Below are positions 38,295 to 47,018 of a stretch of 64,000 bases of DNA, one piece after another. This stretch comes from Sphingopyxis witflariensis (lineage in GTDB: Bacteria > Pseudomonadota > Alphaproteobacteria > Sphingomonadales > Sphingomonadaceae). A model generated the notes under the pieces. It saw only the letters and a program-made list of their open reading frames with translations, was not told the DNA's origin and searched no databases. The stretch spans positions 280,397 through 344,396 of the forward strand of contig NZ_NISJ01000003.1 in NCBI RefSeq assembly GCF_002205635.1. Reading direction: 5' to 3'. Numbering within the stretch: position 1 is the stretch's first letter; the number at the start of each line of letters is the position of its first letter. Both the position numbers and the translations under genes were made by a program.

Positions 38295-38423
38295 CCTCCC
38301 TGTGCCGCCGGCATGGGGAGGTGGCAGTCGCCGCAGGCGGCTGACGGAGGGGCTATGACGCCACGGCCCCTCCACCACCGCTTCGCGGCGGTCCCCCTCC
38401 CCATCGCTGCGCGACAGGGAGGA
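38295..38423. repeat. Palindromic repeat (CCTCCCTGT..ACAGGGAGG family)
   Basis: A long imperfect palindrome whose ends are CCTCCCTGTGCCGCCGGC and GCTGCGCGACAGGGAGG, with inner arms GGGGAGGTGGCAG and CCACCACCGCTTCGCGGC. The same family recurs at 51476-51605 in the opposite direction. Confidence 0.75.
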
Positions 38424-38460
38424 TCTTTATGTCAGCTTCCCCCCCCTAAGCAGACCTGCC

Positions 38461-39471
38461 CTATTCCTCCAGCGCCTCGAAATAGCGCGCAAGCGCATCA
38501 ACCGCAGCTTCGGCGAGGCCGATAAAGATACGGCGGCCATCAAGCGGGTCTGCTTCGCGCACGAACAGGCCCGCGTCGGTCATCGTCTTGATCCAGCGTA
38601 GCGCGGTTGTCGCGGGAACTGCGGCGGCGATACACAGGCTCGACACCGACACCGGCTGGCGCTCCAGCCGCGCGGCATACAGGTCGAGCAGCATGTCCCA
38701 CGCCGGGTCGGCGAACAGGTCGGCGGAAAAATATTGCTCGCGCATCCGCCGCTGGCGCAGCATCCGTCGCACCACCTTTGCGCGCTGCCGGTCGATGGTG
38801 CGCTCTTCGGGGACGAAACTGCGCGGCGTCGCGGCATAGTCGCGCGCCGGCGCGCGAACCTGCGGCGGATAATTGGCATAATCCTCCGCGCGAAGCGCAA
38901 AACCGGACGGCGGCGTTCCGGGAAGTCCGCCGCGTTGCCCCGCCAGGTCGCCGAGCAGACGTGCGATTCGCGCCACCTCTTCCTGCAAACGATCGATCCG
39001 CTCCATCGCGGGATCGCGCGAGTCTTCGTGGACTGTCTGCCGATAGGCTTGCTGCGCCGCGGCCAGCGCCACAAGCCGATCGGTGCCGTCGGCATCGACG
39101 AGCCATTCGACGCGCATATCATCGGGAATCGCCGCCGCCACCCGGTCGAGCGCAACGAGCGACGTTTCGCAGATCAAGTGGCAGCCTTTTGCCATCGCCG
39201 CCGTGCAGAGATCGGCAAGCATTTCGGGCTCGATCGTTTCCGCCGCCGCCAGCCAGACGATGTCGACCAGCGCCATGTCGCGAATATGCCCCGCGGCGCG
39301 CGGGGCCGGGACCGCCGCCGCCAGGCACACGCCATCGACCCGGTCGCAATCGGGCGCATCGGCCTGCGGCCCGACGAACAGCACGCGTTCGCTGGCGTGC
39401 GGGACGTCCAGCCCGGTCCCGAAGCCGGCGAACGGCAACGCCCGCGTCCGCATGAATGCCGAATATTCCAT
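38461..39471 (-). CDS. MarR-like winged-helix protein with N-terminal alpha/beta domain
   Basis: A 336-residue protein. Residues 20-150 look like an alpha/beta domain with alternating hydrophobic strands (RVLFVGPQAD, LVDIVWLAAAE), perhaps a degenerate receiver. A charged helix follows (ERIDRLQEEVARIARLLGDL). Residues 245-336 form a winged helix (SVSSLCIAAAVPATTALRWIKTM, then GLFVREADPLDGRRIFIGL). This type is seen in sphingomonads next to housekeeping genes. It is divergent from the nuclease gene. Target genes unknown. Confidence 0.7.
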   Translation of the reverse strand: MEYSAFMRTRALPFAGFGTGLDVPHASERVLFVGPQADAPDCDRVDGVCLAAAVPAPRAAGHIRDMALVDIVWLAAAETIEPEMLADLCTAAMAKGCHLICETSLVALDRVAAAIPDDMRVEWLVDADGTDRLVALAAAQQAYRQTVHEDSRDPAMERIDRLQEEVARIARLLGDLAGQRGGLPGTPPSGFALRAEDYANYPPQVRAPARDYAATPRSFVPEERTIDRQRAKVVRRMLRQRRMREQYFSADLFADPAWDMLLDLYAARLERQPVSVSSLCIAAAVPATTALRWIKTMTDAGLFVREADPLDGRRIFIGLAEAAVDALARYFEALEE

Positions 39472-39707
39472 TATGCCACCCCTCCCGCTTGTCCTCGATC
39501 CGTCCCGGCGCCCTTATGTCGTCAATCCGGCGCCATTCACCTTTTGTTCGTTCGCATTTGCCGCCGATCCGGACCCAAGTCTGCTCGAAACATGAGTCCG
39601 CGCTAATCGGCCGGATAGAATTTGGTCCATTTTGGACATGATTTGTTCTCATCGTCAATCCCTTATTCTCGCTTGCCAAATTCGCACGCCGCGGTCAGGC
39701 CAAGCCC

Positions 39708-40292
39708 ATGATGTTGCGCCTTTCCCCGCTCACCCGCCTGCGCTGGCGGCGGCGCTTCCGGTCGCTGCTCGCGCTGCTATTGCTTGCGGGGCTTGCGTTC
39801 GTCGCCTGGGTCTGGCTGCCCACCCCAGTCGCGACTATACCCTTGGTGCATGTCATCGACGGCGACAGTCTCAATGTCCGGCAGGAAAGCGGTGACATCT
39901 CCATCCGCCTCACCGGGCTGGATGCCGTCGAGTATCGGCAGGATTGCGGGCGCCCCGACGGGACGCGCTGGGCATGCGGGCGCGAGGCGCGGACGGCGCT
40001 GGCATCACTCGCCGGGCGCGGCCCGCTCCGCTGCGAACTCGCCGCCAGGGACGCCTATCATCGCAGGCTCGCCGAATGCCGCACGCTGCCTTTTCCCGAT
40101 GGCGTCGACCTTGGCGCCGAAATGGTCCGTCAGGGCTGGGCCGTCGCAACCGGCGATGCCTATATGGTCGAGGAGGCCGAGGCACAGGCAAGGCGGCGCG
40201 GGATCTGGCAAGGCAGTTTCGTGCAGCCCGCTGAATGGCGCGCCACCCACGAACGTCCCGCGACAGCAATCAAGCCCCCGCCCGACGCCTAG
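39708..40292 (+). CDS. Thermonuclease (SNase)-family protein
   Basis: A 194-residue protein with one N-terminal hydrophobic anchor (about 20-38) and an SNase domain from about 44. The family pattern is present: VIDGDSLNV, IRLTGLDAVEYRQDC and a later Arg-rich AYHRRLAEC segment, so the calcium-binding Asp and the Arg/Glu of the active site are probably intact. It is likely tethered outside the cytoplasmic membrane and degrades nucleic acid. The exact substrate is unknown. Confidence 0.85.
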   Translation: MMLRLSPLTRLRWRRRFRSLLALLLLAGLAFVAWVWLPTPVATIPLVHVIDGDSLNVRQESGDISIRLTGLDAVEYRQDCGRPDGTRWACGREARTALASLAGRGPLRCELAARDAYHRRLAECRTLPFPDGVDLGAEMVRQGWAVATGDAYMVEEAEAQARRRGIWQGSFVQPAEWRATHERPATAIKPPPDA

Positions 40293-40353
40293 CGTCAGGG
40301 CCCCGCAATCAGGTCGCTATGCCTCGCGACCATTTGCGGCTAGGGCGAGGCAT

Positions 40354-40731
40354 ATGAACAGCCTGTTTCCCGTCATGGTCGGCGGCGCTATCGGCGCCGG
40401 CGCCCGGCATCTTGTCGGGCAATGGGTCATTGCGCGCATCGGCCCCGGCTTTCCCTGGGGGACGCTGTCGATCAACATCGCCGGCGGCCTCGCGATGGGC
40501 CTGCTGATCGGCTGGCTCGCACGCGGCGACGCGGGCGAGACGATGCGGCTGTTCGTCGGGGTTGGAATCCTCGGCGGCTTCACCACTTTTTCGGCTTTCA
40601 GCCTCGATTTCTGGGCCTTGTTCGAACGCGGTCAGGCGGGGCAGGCATTTGCCTATGTCCTCGCCTCTGTCGTCGGTGCGATCATCGCCTGCGGGCTGGG
40701 CCTCCTTATCACGCGACAGGTATCGGTATGA
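40354..40731 (+). CDS. crcB: Fluoride channel CrcB (Fluc)
   Basis: A 125-residue protein with four membrane helices. The family core GGFTTFSAFS is at about residues 72-81, and the pore Asn is in LSINIAGGLAMG. It exports toxic fluoride as an antiparallel dimer. I see no fluoride riboswitch in the 60 bp upstream. Its stop overlaps the start of the next gene (ATGA). Confidence 0.92.
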   Translation: MNSLFPVMVGGAIGAGARHLVGQWVIARIGPGFPWGTLSINIAGGLAMGLLIGWLARGDAGETMRLFVGVGILGGFTTFSAFSLDFWALFERGQAGQAFAYVLASVVGAIIACGLGLLITRQVSV

Positions 40732-41990
40732 GCAAGAACACTCCCAATCAGGACGAGGCGATCATCGCCGAAGAAGACGACGGCATCCGCCTCGACCGCT
40801 GGTTCAAACGCCATCGCATCGGAACCCCGCACGCGCTGCTCGCGCGCTGGGCGCGTTCGGGCGAGTTAAGGCTCGACGGCAAGAAGGCCGATGTGTCGGA
40901 TCGGATCGCGACCGGTCAGAAACTCGTCATGCCGACCCCGCCAGTTGAAACCGTCGCTCGCCCCGCACGCAAGGGCCGCCCGCTGACCGACGCCGATGTC
41001 GAGCTGGCGACCGGCATGATGATCCACCGCGACGCCGCTGCAATGGTGCTCAACAAGCCGCCGGGGCTCGCGACGCAGGGCGGCACCAAGACCGACGCGC
41101 ATGTCGACGGATTGCTCGACGCGCTGAAGTTCGACGGTCCGACGCGGCCCAAGCTGGTCCACCGCCTCGACAAGGACACGTCGGGTGCACTGCTGATCGC
41201 GCGCACTCCGCGCGCCGCCGCTTTTTTCGCCAAGGCCTTTTCGAACCGCAGCGCGCGCAAAACCTATTGGGCGCTGGTCGTCGGCGTCCCAGAAATCCAG
41301 CAAGGTGAAATCGACCTGCCGCTGGCCAAACAGCCGGGTTCGGGCGGCGAGAAGATGCATGTGCATGACGACGGCCTGGCGTCGAAGACGCGCTACCGCG
41401 TCATCGAACGCGCCGGGAACAGCGCCGCCTGGGTCGAACTGCAACCGCTGACCGGGCGCACCCACCAGTTGCGCGTCCATATGGCGGCGATCGGCCACCC
41501 GATCGTCGGTGATGGCAAATATGGCGGCAAGGGCGCCTTCCTGACCGGAGCGATCAGCCGCAAGCTGCATCTGCACAGCCGCCGACTGCGCATCGACCAT
41601 CCCGATGGCGGCGCGATCGACGTCAGCGCGGACCTGCCCGAGCATTTCAAGATGAGCCTCGATTCGATCGGCTTCGACATGCTGCTCGGCGATGTCGGGA
41701 TCGAACCCACCAACAAGGCTGCACCGCCCAAATCGGCACTAAAGGCGCAAGCCAAGGCGCACAGCAAGCAGATCCGCAAGGCGCGGCGCGGCGAACGCCG
41801 TGGGCGCACCGCCGACAGCAAGCCGACCGACTTTGTCGGCAAGCCGGCGAAGGACAAGGCGAAGGCGAAACCGAAACCGGGCAAGCCCGGCAAGCCGGTT
41901 AAGCCTGGAAAGCTGGAAAAAACCGCAAAACCCGCAGGCAAGAAACCAAGCGCCAAGAAGCATCCGGCGCGGCCCGCCAAACCGGCCTGA
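40728..41990 (+). CDS. RluA-family 23S rRNA pseudouridine synthase
   Basis: A 420-residue protein. An S4-type RNA-binding region is at about 18-70, and the catalytic domain at about 95-320. Catalytic Asp148 lies in LVHRLDKDTSG; GRTHQLRVHMAAIGHPIVGD is the second signature. The layout is that of RluC/RluD. The last 85 residues are an unusual Lys/Pro/Ala tail (KPGKPGKP-type repeats) that may bind rRNA. It is coupled to crcB upstream and shares a base with the next start. Confidence 0.88.
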   Translation: MSKNTPNQDEAIIAEEDDGIRLDRWFKRHRIGTPHALLARWARSGELRLDGKKADVSDRIATGQKLVMPTPPVETVARPARKGRPLTDADVELATGMMIHRDAAAMVLNKPPGLATQGGTKTDAHVDGLLDALKFDGPTRPKLVHRLDKDTSGALLIARTPRAAAFFAKAFSNRSARKTYWALVVGVPEIQQGEIDLPLAKQPGSGGEKMHVHDDGLASKTRYRVIERAGNSAAWVELQPLTGRTHQLRVHMAAIGHPIVGDGKYGGKGAFLTGAISRKLHLHSRRLRIDHPDGGAIDVSADLPEHFKMSLDSIGFDMLLGDVGIEPTNKAAPPKSALKAQAKAHSKQIRKARRGERRGRTADSKPTDFVGKPAKDKAKAKPKPGKPGKPVKPGKLEKTAKPAGKKPSAKKHPARPAKPA

Positions 41991-42610
41991 TGCATCCCAA
42001 TTCGGCCTTCCGTCCGGGGCAAGACGACCTCGCGGCGCTGTTCGTCCGCGAGATCGGCTTTGCCGCCATCTTTGCGAACACGCCCGACGGCCCGCGCGTC
42101 GCGCACGCCCCGGTGGTGCTGAGCGATGATGCGGCGACGCTGCAATTCCACCTCGCGCGCGGCAATGCACTGACCCGGCATCTGGACGGCGCGAGCGCGC
42201 TCGTCGTCGTGCAGGGCCCCGATGCCTATGTCAGCCCCGGCTGGTACAGCGCCACCGATCAGGTCCCGACCTGGAATTATGTCGCGGTCGAGATGGAAGG
42301 CATGGCGCGGAAGCTGGGCGACGACGCACTGATTGCACAGCTCGATACGCTGTCGGCGAGCCACGAGGCGCGCATCGGCGCGACCCCGCCATGGACGCGC
42401 GACAAGATGAACCCGGCGCTGTTCAGCAAGATGACGGGTGCGATCACCGGCTTCGAAATCCGCATCACCGCCTGGCGCCCGACGATCAAGCTGTCGCAGA
42501 ACAAGCCCGCCGACGAGCGCGAGCGTGTCGCCGCGGAGCTGGAGGCGACCGGCCATGGCGCACTCGCGCAGTTGATGCGCCACCTCGGCGGCGATAGGGA
42601 GAGCGCATGA
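41990..42610 (+). CDS. FMN-binding PaiB-type protein
   Basis: A 206-residue split-barrel flavin-binding protein of the PaiB family (listed as negative transcriptional regulators, though many are probably flavin enzymes). Signatures: PDAYVSPGWYSATDQVPTWNY (in pieces near residues 75-95), PWTRDKM and KLSQNKPADER near residue 164. The ATG overlaps the rluC-like stop by one base. Its role here is unclear. Confidence 0.87.
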   Translation: MHPNSAFRPGQDDLAALFVREIGFAAIFANTPDGPRVAHAPVVLSDDAATLQFHLARGNALTRHLDGASALVVVQGPDAYVSPGWYSATDQVPTWNYVAVEMEGMARKLGDDALIAQLDTLSASHEARIGATPPWTRDKMNPALFSKMTGAITGFEIRITAWRPTIKLSQNKPADERERVAAELEATGHGALAQLMRHLGGDRESA

Positions 42611-42843
42611 CATCCGCTGAAGACAGTCTCGCCAAGAAACGCTTTTTCGCGATCACCATGATCCGCATCATGGGCGCGCTGTTCGTGATGATCGGCTTTG
42701 TGCTGATCCGCGGCGGGTGGGAACTCGCGGGTCAACCGACCGACCGCTGGATCGGCGTGGTCTTCGTGCTCGTCGGCGCGTTCGACTTTGCCGTGATGCC
42801 CAAGCTGCTCGCGCGGCGCTGGCGCTCGCCGCGCGACCTGTGA
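42607..42843 (+). CDS. Small membrane protein of unknown function
   Basis: A 78-residue protein with two hydrophobic helices (about 16-36 and 47-65) and a basic end. Its start overlaps the PaiB-like stop (ATGA), so it is translationally coupled. It is commonly found before the ATP12 gene in sphingomonads, but no function is known to me. Confidence 0.75.
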   Translation: MTSAEDSLAKKRFFAITMIRIMGALFVMIGFVLIRGGWELAGQPTDRWIGVVFVLVGAFDFAVMPKLLARRWRSPRDL

Positions 42844-42850
42844 GCGACAC

Positions 42851-43540
42851 ATGAAGCGTTTCTGGAAAGAGGCCGTCGCCGTGCCCGAAAACGGCGGCTG
42901 GGGCGTTGCGCTCGACGGGCGACCCGTACGCACCCCGAAGCGGGCGTTGCTGATCGTGCCGACCGAAACCCTCGGCCGCACCATCGCCGCCGAATGGCAG
43001 GCTCAGGGCGAGGACATCTCCCCGGCAACCATGCCGCTGACCGGGCTCGCCAACGCCGCAATCGACCTTGCGACGCCTGACCCTGCGGCCTTTGCCGAGC
43101 CGATCGCCGCCTATGCCGCGACCGACCTTTTCTGTTATCGCGACGACCGCGACGCCGCGCTGCAGGCCGAGCAGGTCGCAGCATGGAACCCGCACCTCGC
43201 CTGGGCCGAGGCGCGCTATGGTGTCGAATTCACGATCACCCAGGGCATTTTGCCGGTCAATCAACCAGCCGAAACGGTCGCCGCGCTCCGCGACGCGGTG
43301 TTCGTGCAGGACCCGTGGCGGATGACGGCGCTGACCCCGCTCGTCACCATCGGCGGCTCGCTCGTCGCCGGGCTCGCGCATATTGAGGAAGCAGTCGATG
43401 CCGAGACGCTGTGGCAGGCGGTCAGCCTTGACGAGCTTTATCAGGAACGCCGCTGGGGCGCCGATGCGCAGGCGCAGGCACAGCGTGCCGCGCACAAGCG
43501 TGACTGGGACAATGCGGTGCGGTTTCTGAAGCTGATCTGA
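42851..43540 (+). CDS. ATP12-family ATPase assembly chaperone
   Basis: A 229-residue protein with the ATP12 features: KRFWKEA at the start, VALDGRPVRTPKR near residue 20, LANAAID near 65, the ATDLFCYRDD segment and the conserved WNPHLAWAEARYGV. It assists assembly of the F1 ATP synthase alpha subunit. It ends the coupled crcB-rluC-paiB run. An IS1111-type element lies just downstream. Confidence 0.9.
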   Translation: MKRFWKEAVAVPENGGWGVALDGRPVRTPKRALLIVPTETLGRTIAAEWQAQGEDISPATMPLTGLANAAIDLATPDPAAFAEPIAAYAATDLFCYRDDRDAALQAEQVAAWNPHLAWAEARYGVEFTITQGILPVNQPAETVAALRDAVFVQDPWRMTALTPLVTIGGSLVAGLAHIEEAVDAETLWQAVSLDELYQERRWGADAQAQAQRAAHKRDWDNAVRFLKLI

Positions 43541-43649
43541 CTCGGCCGGCACCGCTTGGCTGTCCGCTTTGGGGTGATGGGGTGGACGCCCCCCGGCGGC
43601 ATCGATGTGCCATAGTGGAGGTGTTGTCACACCACTAGAGGAGGCGTCC

Positions 43650-44681
43650 GTGTCGGAAGTTAGCATAATCGGTCTGGATATCGCGAAGAATGTTTTTCAT
43701 GCGCACGGCGCGGATGCGAGCGGGCGGGCGCTGTTCAGCCGCAAGATCGGCCGAGGGAAGCTCCTGGAGTTCTTTGCTGGGCACCAGCGTTGTACGGTCG
43801 CGCTGGAAGCCAGTGGGGGAGCGCACCATTGGGGCCGAGAGCTCACACGGTTGGGATACGAGGTGAAGCTGATCCCGCCGGCGTATGTGAAGCCGTTCGT
43901 GAAGCGGAACAAGAATGATGCGGCGGATGCGGAGGCGATCTGCGAGGCCGCCCAGCGCCCGAGCATGCGGTTCGTGGCGATCAAGAGTGAAGAGCAGCAG
44001 GCGTCAGGCCTAGTGTTCCGGACCCGTGACCTGCTGGTGCGGCAACGTACCCAGCTGATCAATGCCATCCGAGGCCATCTGACCGAATATGGCTGGGTAG
44101 CGCCCAAAGGCCCGTCGCACGTCGCGATGCTCGGCGATCTGCTTGAGGACGAGATGGGCTCGTCGCTACCCGAGGCAGCCAGGGCGATGTTCCGCACGAT
44201 GCTCGACCTGCTGGAGGAGCTGAACGAGAAGATCGGCGATCTCGACAAGGAGATTGCGCGCCGGGCTCGTGAGGATGCCGTCGCGAGGCGGCTGATGACG
44301 ATCCCTGGGGTTGGGCCCATAACGGCCACCGCATTGGCGGCTCTTGCGCCGCCGGCAGAAACCTTCACCAAGGGACGGGACTTTGCGGCGTGGCTAGGGC
44401 TGGCGCCAAGGCAGATGTCGACGGGCGGCAAGCAGAAGCTGGGCTCGATATCCAAAATGGGCGAGCGCACACTGCGGCGACTGCTCATCATAGGTTGCAG
44501 TGCGGTGGTCCTGCAGGCCAGCAAGCGAGGCGCGCCTAAGGGCTCATGGCTAGAGCAGATGATGGCGAGGAAACCGCGTATGCTGGTCACGGTTGCCCTT
44601 GCCAACAAGACAGCGCGGATCATCTGGGCCGTGCTAGTGAAAGACGAGGATTACAGAGCTCCGGTCGCAGCCGCGGCGTAA
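43650..44681 (+). CDS. IS110/IS1111-family transposase (DEDD)
   Basis: A 343-residue RNA-guided recombinase. The RuvC-like domain shows Asp10 (GLDIAKN), Glu53 (ALEASGG) and Asp90/Asp93 (NKNDAADAEA). The C-terminal Tnp domain has IPGVGPITATALAAL and the probable catalytic serine in IIGCSAVVLQ. The start is GTG at 43650, with AGAGGAGG as ribosome site, rather than the upstream ATG at 43605. It appears intact. Confidence 0.92.
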   Translation: MSEVSIIGLDIAKNVFHAHGADASGRALFSRKIGRGKLLEFFAGHQRCTVALEASGGAHHWGRELTRLGYEVKLIPPAYVKPFVKRNKNDAADAEAICEAAQRPSMRFVAIKSEEQQASGLVFRTRDLLVRQRTQLINAIRGHLTEYGWVAPKGPSHVAMLGDLLEDEMGSSLPEAARAMFRTMLDLLEELNEKIGDLDKEIARRAREDAVARRLMTIPGVGPITATALAALAPPAETFTKGRDFAAWLGLAPRQMSTGGKQKLGSISKMGERTLRRLLIIGCSAVVLQASKRGAPKGSWLEQMMARKPRMLVTVALANKTARIIWAVLVKDEDYRAPVAAAA

Positions 44682-44924
44682 GCCAAGGCGGACCAGAGGT
44701 CGCCGGAAGGCGTAGTCGGTCGAAGGAGAGTATGGCACAACAGTCGGCGAGACGGGGCCGGAAGAACCAGGGCTTTCCACCGTGCCGCGAGCACGCTGTG
44801 GGTGATGTGGTTCCGGTCCGCGAACTCCCATACGGGCCCGCAGCCTCCGATGCTGCATCAGAGGCCGGACAGATGGCAGCATCCGACTACGTGCATTACC
44901 TCCAAAAAACCGCTTGCGTCTTTT
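44682..44924 (+). ncRNA. Candidate guide (bridge/seek) RNA region of the IS
   Basis: About 240 bp after the transposase and before the right repeat has no gene. It contains a good hairpin, GCCTCCGATG-CTG-CATCAGAGGC (44843-44865), plus other GC-rich dyads. In IS1111-type elements the RNA that selects the target is encoded in this position. No sequence match could be run, so the call rests on family knowledge and location. Confidence 0.45.
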
Positions 44925-45057
44925 GGGGCGTCCACAGATGGGAAGCAGTTCATTCCCCTCTCCCGTTGGGAGAGGGCTTTAACGTCCAGAATTGGTCGAT
45001 TGCGCCTCATCCACAAGATAGCCTATGACCACCGACAGCGAACGAAAAGGGGAAATA

Positions 45058-45318
45058 ATGGCCGCGTCATTTTCAATGGACGAGCGACGCGAGCACTTTG
45101 CTTATTGCGTCCAACTGTTCGGTGGCACCACTGCTTTCTCGCGGCGCCTTGGCATAGACGAGCGGGCCATCCGCCGTTTTATCAATGGCGAGCGGCCTCT
45201 TGGTGCCGGACTTCTGGAAGACACCGCAAAGGCATTGCGCCTGCTCATTGCTGAAGCAACCACGGCCGAAGGACAAATCGCTGCCACTTTGAGCTTTCTA
45301 AAGACCGATCCATCATAA
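45058..45318 (+). CDS. Small HTH-like unknown protein
   Basis: About 86 residues. The region FGGTTAFSRRLGIDERAIRRF has the spacing of a helix-turn-helix. AAAGGGGAAATA before the ATG at 45058 is a fair ribosome site; 45025 is an alternative start. It lies next to the insertion sequence and in lower-GC DNA. No partner toxin or phage gene is seen. The function is unknown. Confidence 0.5.
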   Translation: MAASFSMDERREHFAYCVQLFGGTTAFSRRLGIDERAIRRFINGERPLGAGLLEDTAKALRLLIAEATTAEGQIAATLSFLKTDPS

Positions 45319-45427
45319 TTTACCCCATTAGACCAGTCGCGGTTAGCGTTCGATCGCGAACGGTCAGGACTAGGGGCCAGAAAAATATCGGCTGAGCTGC
45401 TGAAATTGGTCGTTAGCCGTCACTCCC

Positions 45428-45512
45428 GTTCCCCGGCGAAAGCCGGAGCCCAGTGAGTTACAGAGCAATCGTCGGTTAGTGGCGCTCAGGCCCCCGGCTT
45501 TCGCCGGGGAAC
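45428..45512. repeat. Palindromic repeat (CCCCGGC..GCCGGGG family)
   Basis: TTCCCCGGCGAAAGCCGGAG and GCCCCCGGCTTTCGCCGGGG lie about 40 bp apart in mirrored form. The rest of the 45319-45557 gap holds nothing else I can name. Confidence 0.75.
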
Positions 45513-45557
45513 GGCTGCATGTGGACACTCCTCACTTCACCACCATGCCCCCTCCGC

Positions 45558-46361
45558 TCAATCCGCGAAGTTCGGCTTGCGCTTCTGCATCCCCGCCATC
45601 ACCGCTTCCATCTGGTTGGGGGTATGGATCACCTTCACCTGCTCGTCGCTTTCGGCCTGCAAAATCTCCGCATCGCTCGCATCGGCGAGCATGTTGCAAA
45701 GCCGCTTGGCGCCGCGGATTGCGTGCGGATTCTTGTCGGCGATCACCGCCGCCAGTTCCATCGCCCGCGCGAGCGGATCGTCCGACACATGAGTGGCAAA
45801 ACCCAGCAGCTTCGCCTCCGACCCGTTGAATTGGCGGTTGGTGTAAATCATCTCGCGCAGCACATCATCGGCGACCTGCGTACGCCACAAAGCCATGCCG
45901 GCGACGTCGGGGACGAGGCCCCAGCGCATTTCCATGATCGCGATGCGCGTGTCGGGGTGGACGATACGAATGTCGGCAGCGGCCATGATCTGGCTGCCCG
46001 CACCAAAGGCGACGCCGTGGACCGCAGCAATCACGGGGACCGGCAGCTCGCGCCAACCCCACGCTGCATATTGCGCGTTGTTCGCTATGCCCTTGGTGCG
46101 GTCGGCCAGGCTGCCGCCCGCACTGCTGCCGCCGGGGGTGCGCTCGTCGCTCAGGCTCGACAGGTCGAGCCCGGCGCAAAAAGCGCGGCCTTCGCCCGAC
46201 AGCACGACGACGCGGAGCCCCGCCGTGGCTTTCAGCGTGTCGATCGCCTCGATCAGCGCCGCCCACATTTGGGTATCGAGCGCGTTCATCTTGTCGGCAC
46301 GGATCAGCCGCACGTCGGCGATGCCACCATCTAGCATGGTGATCGAAATACGGTCCTTCAT
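45558..46361 (-). CDS. Enoyl-CoA hydratase/isomerase-family protein
   Basis: A 267-residue crotonase-fold protein. The oxyanion-hole segments are GRAFCAGLDLSSLS near residue 60 and AVHGVAFGAGSQIMAAADIRI near 110, with EMRWGLVPDVAGM following. It may hydrate or isomerise an enoyl-CoA in fatty acid or aromatic degradation. The substrate is not set by sequence. It follows a DsbA-like isomerase gene by 12 bp, so both are probably in one catabolic operon. Confidence 0.9.
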   Translation of the reverse strand: MKDRISITMLDGGIADVRLIRADKMNALDTQMWAALIEAIDTLKATAGLRVVVLSGEGRAFCAGLDLSSLSDERTPGGSSAGGSLADRTKGIANNAQYAAWGWRELPVPVIAAVHGVAFGAGSQIMAAADIRIVHPDTRIAIMEMRWGLVPDVAGMALWRTQVADDVLREMIYTNRQFNGSEAKLLGFATHVSDDPLARAMELAAVIADKNPHAIRGAKRLCNMLADASDAEILQAESDEQVKVIHTPNQMEAVMAGMQKRKPNFAD

Positions 46362-46373
46362 GGGAGAGTCCTT

Positions 46374-46991
46374 CTAGCTTTTGCTTGTCAGAGCCGCTTC
46401 GACGAGCGGCAGTTGATCGTTGCCAAAATACATGTCGGTGCCATCGACGAAGATCGTCGGCGAACCATAGCCGCCGCGGGCGACGACCTCTTGGGTATTG
46501 GCACGCAGCCGGGCCTTGACCCGATCGCTGCCCGCTGCGGCGCGGATCGCCGCGCCGTCGAGCCCCTCGGCAATCGCCACAACCTCAAGTATGTCGGGAT
46601 CGTCGAGATTTTCCTGTCGGCCGAAATAGCTCGCGAAAGCCGCGCGCGTGAAGCGCTCGAGCGCCGCCTGATCATCCTCCAGCGCGGCCGCGAAGCGCAT
46701 CGCCTGAACACTCTTCGCCGGATGCCATACCGACGGGAAATTCATCGGAACCCCCGCCAGCCGCGCCCAATCCTTCAATATCTTCCAACTGTGCGCCATG
46801 CGCCGGTTATCGGCCTGTTCGCGCGCGGCATAGACCGCCGGGTTCACCGCATTAAACACCCCGCCGACGAGGATCGGCCGATAGCGTGCCGTCACGCCCG
46901 TCCGTTCCAATATCGCCGGCAGATTGTGGAAGGCGAGGCAGGTCCAGGGTGACGACAAATCAAAGAAAAATTCGATACGTTCGTCCGTCAC
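46374..46991 (-). CDS. 2-hydroxychromene-2-carboxylate isomerase/DsbA-like protein
   Basis: A 205-residue thioredoxin-fold protein of the kappa-GST type. The start IEFFFDLSSPWTCLAFHNL holds the active-site Ser of the SxP segment in place of the usual CxxC. The C-terminal GGYGSPTIFVDGTDMYFGNDQ is characteristic. The family includes NahD isomerase of naphthalene breakdown, but many members have other roles. It is upstream of the crotonase gene. Confidence 0.85.
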   Translation of the reverse strand: MTDERIEFFFDLSSPWTCLAFHNLPAILERTGVTARYRPILVGGVFNAVNPAVYAAREQADNRRMAHSWKILKDWARLAGVPMNFPSVWHPAKSVQAMRFAAALEDDQAALERFTRAAFASYFGRQENLDDPDILEVVAIAEGLDGAAIRAAAGSDRVKARLRANTQEVVARGGYGSPTIFVDGTDMYFGNDQLPLVEAALTSKS

Positions 46992-47018
46992 CCCATACCC
47001 CTTTTTCGTTGCTTCGGC

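Larger units (their letters stand above)
43571..44940 (+). mobile_element. IS1111-subgroup element of the IS110 family
   Basis: An IS110-type DEDD transposase lies between subterminal inverted repeats GTGGACGCCCC (43582-43592) and GGGGCGTCCAC (44925-44935), perfect over 11 bp. Subterminal repeats and a long downstream non-coding part are features of IS1111 members. Outer boundaries are approximate, since these elements make no clear target duplication. It sits between atp12 and a small unknown gene. Confidence 0.78.

Noticed and set aside
40293..40353. Fluoride riboswitch before crcB
   Set aside because: The short leader lacks the conserved fluoride aptamer pattern.
45058..45318. Antitoxin of a toxin-antitoxin pair
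   Set aside because: The helix-turn-helix-like region is weak and no partner gene overlaps or adjoins it.
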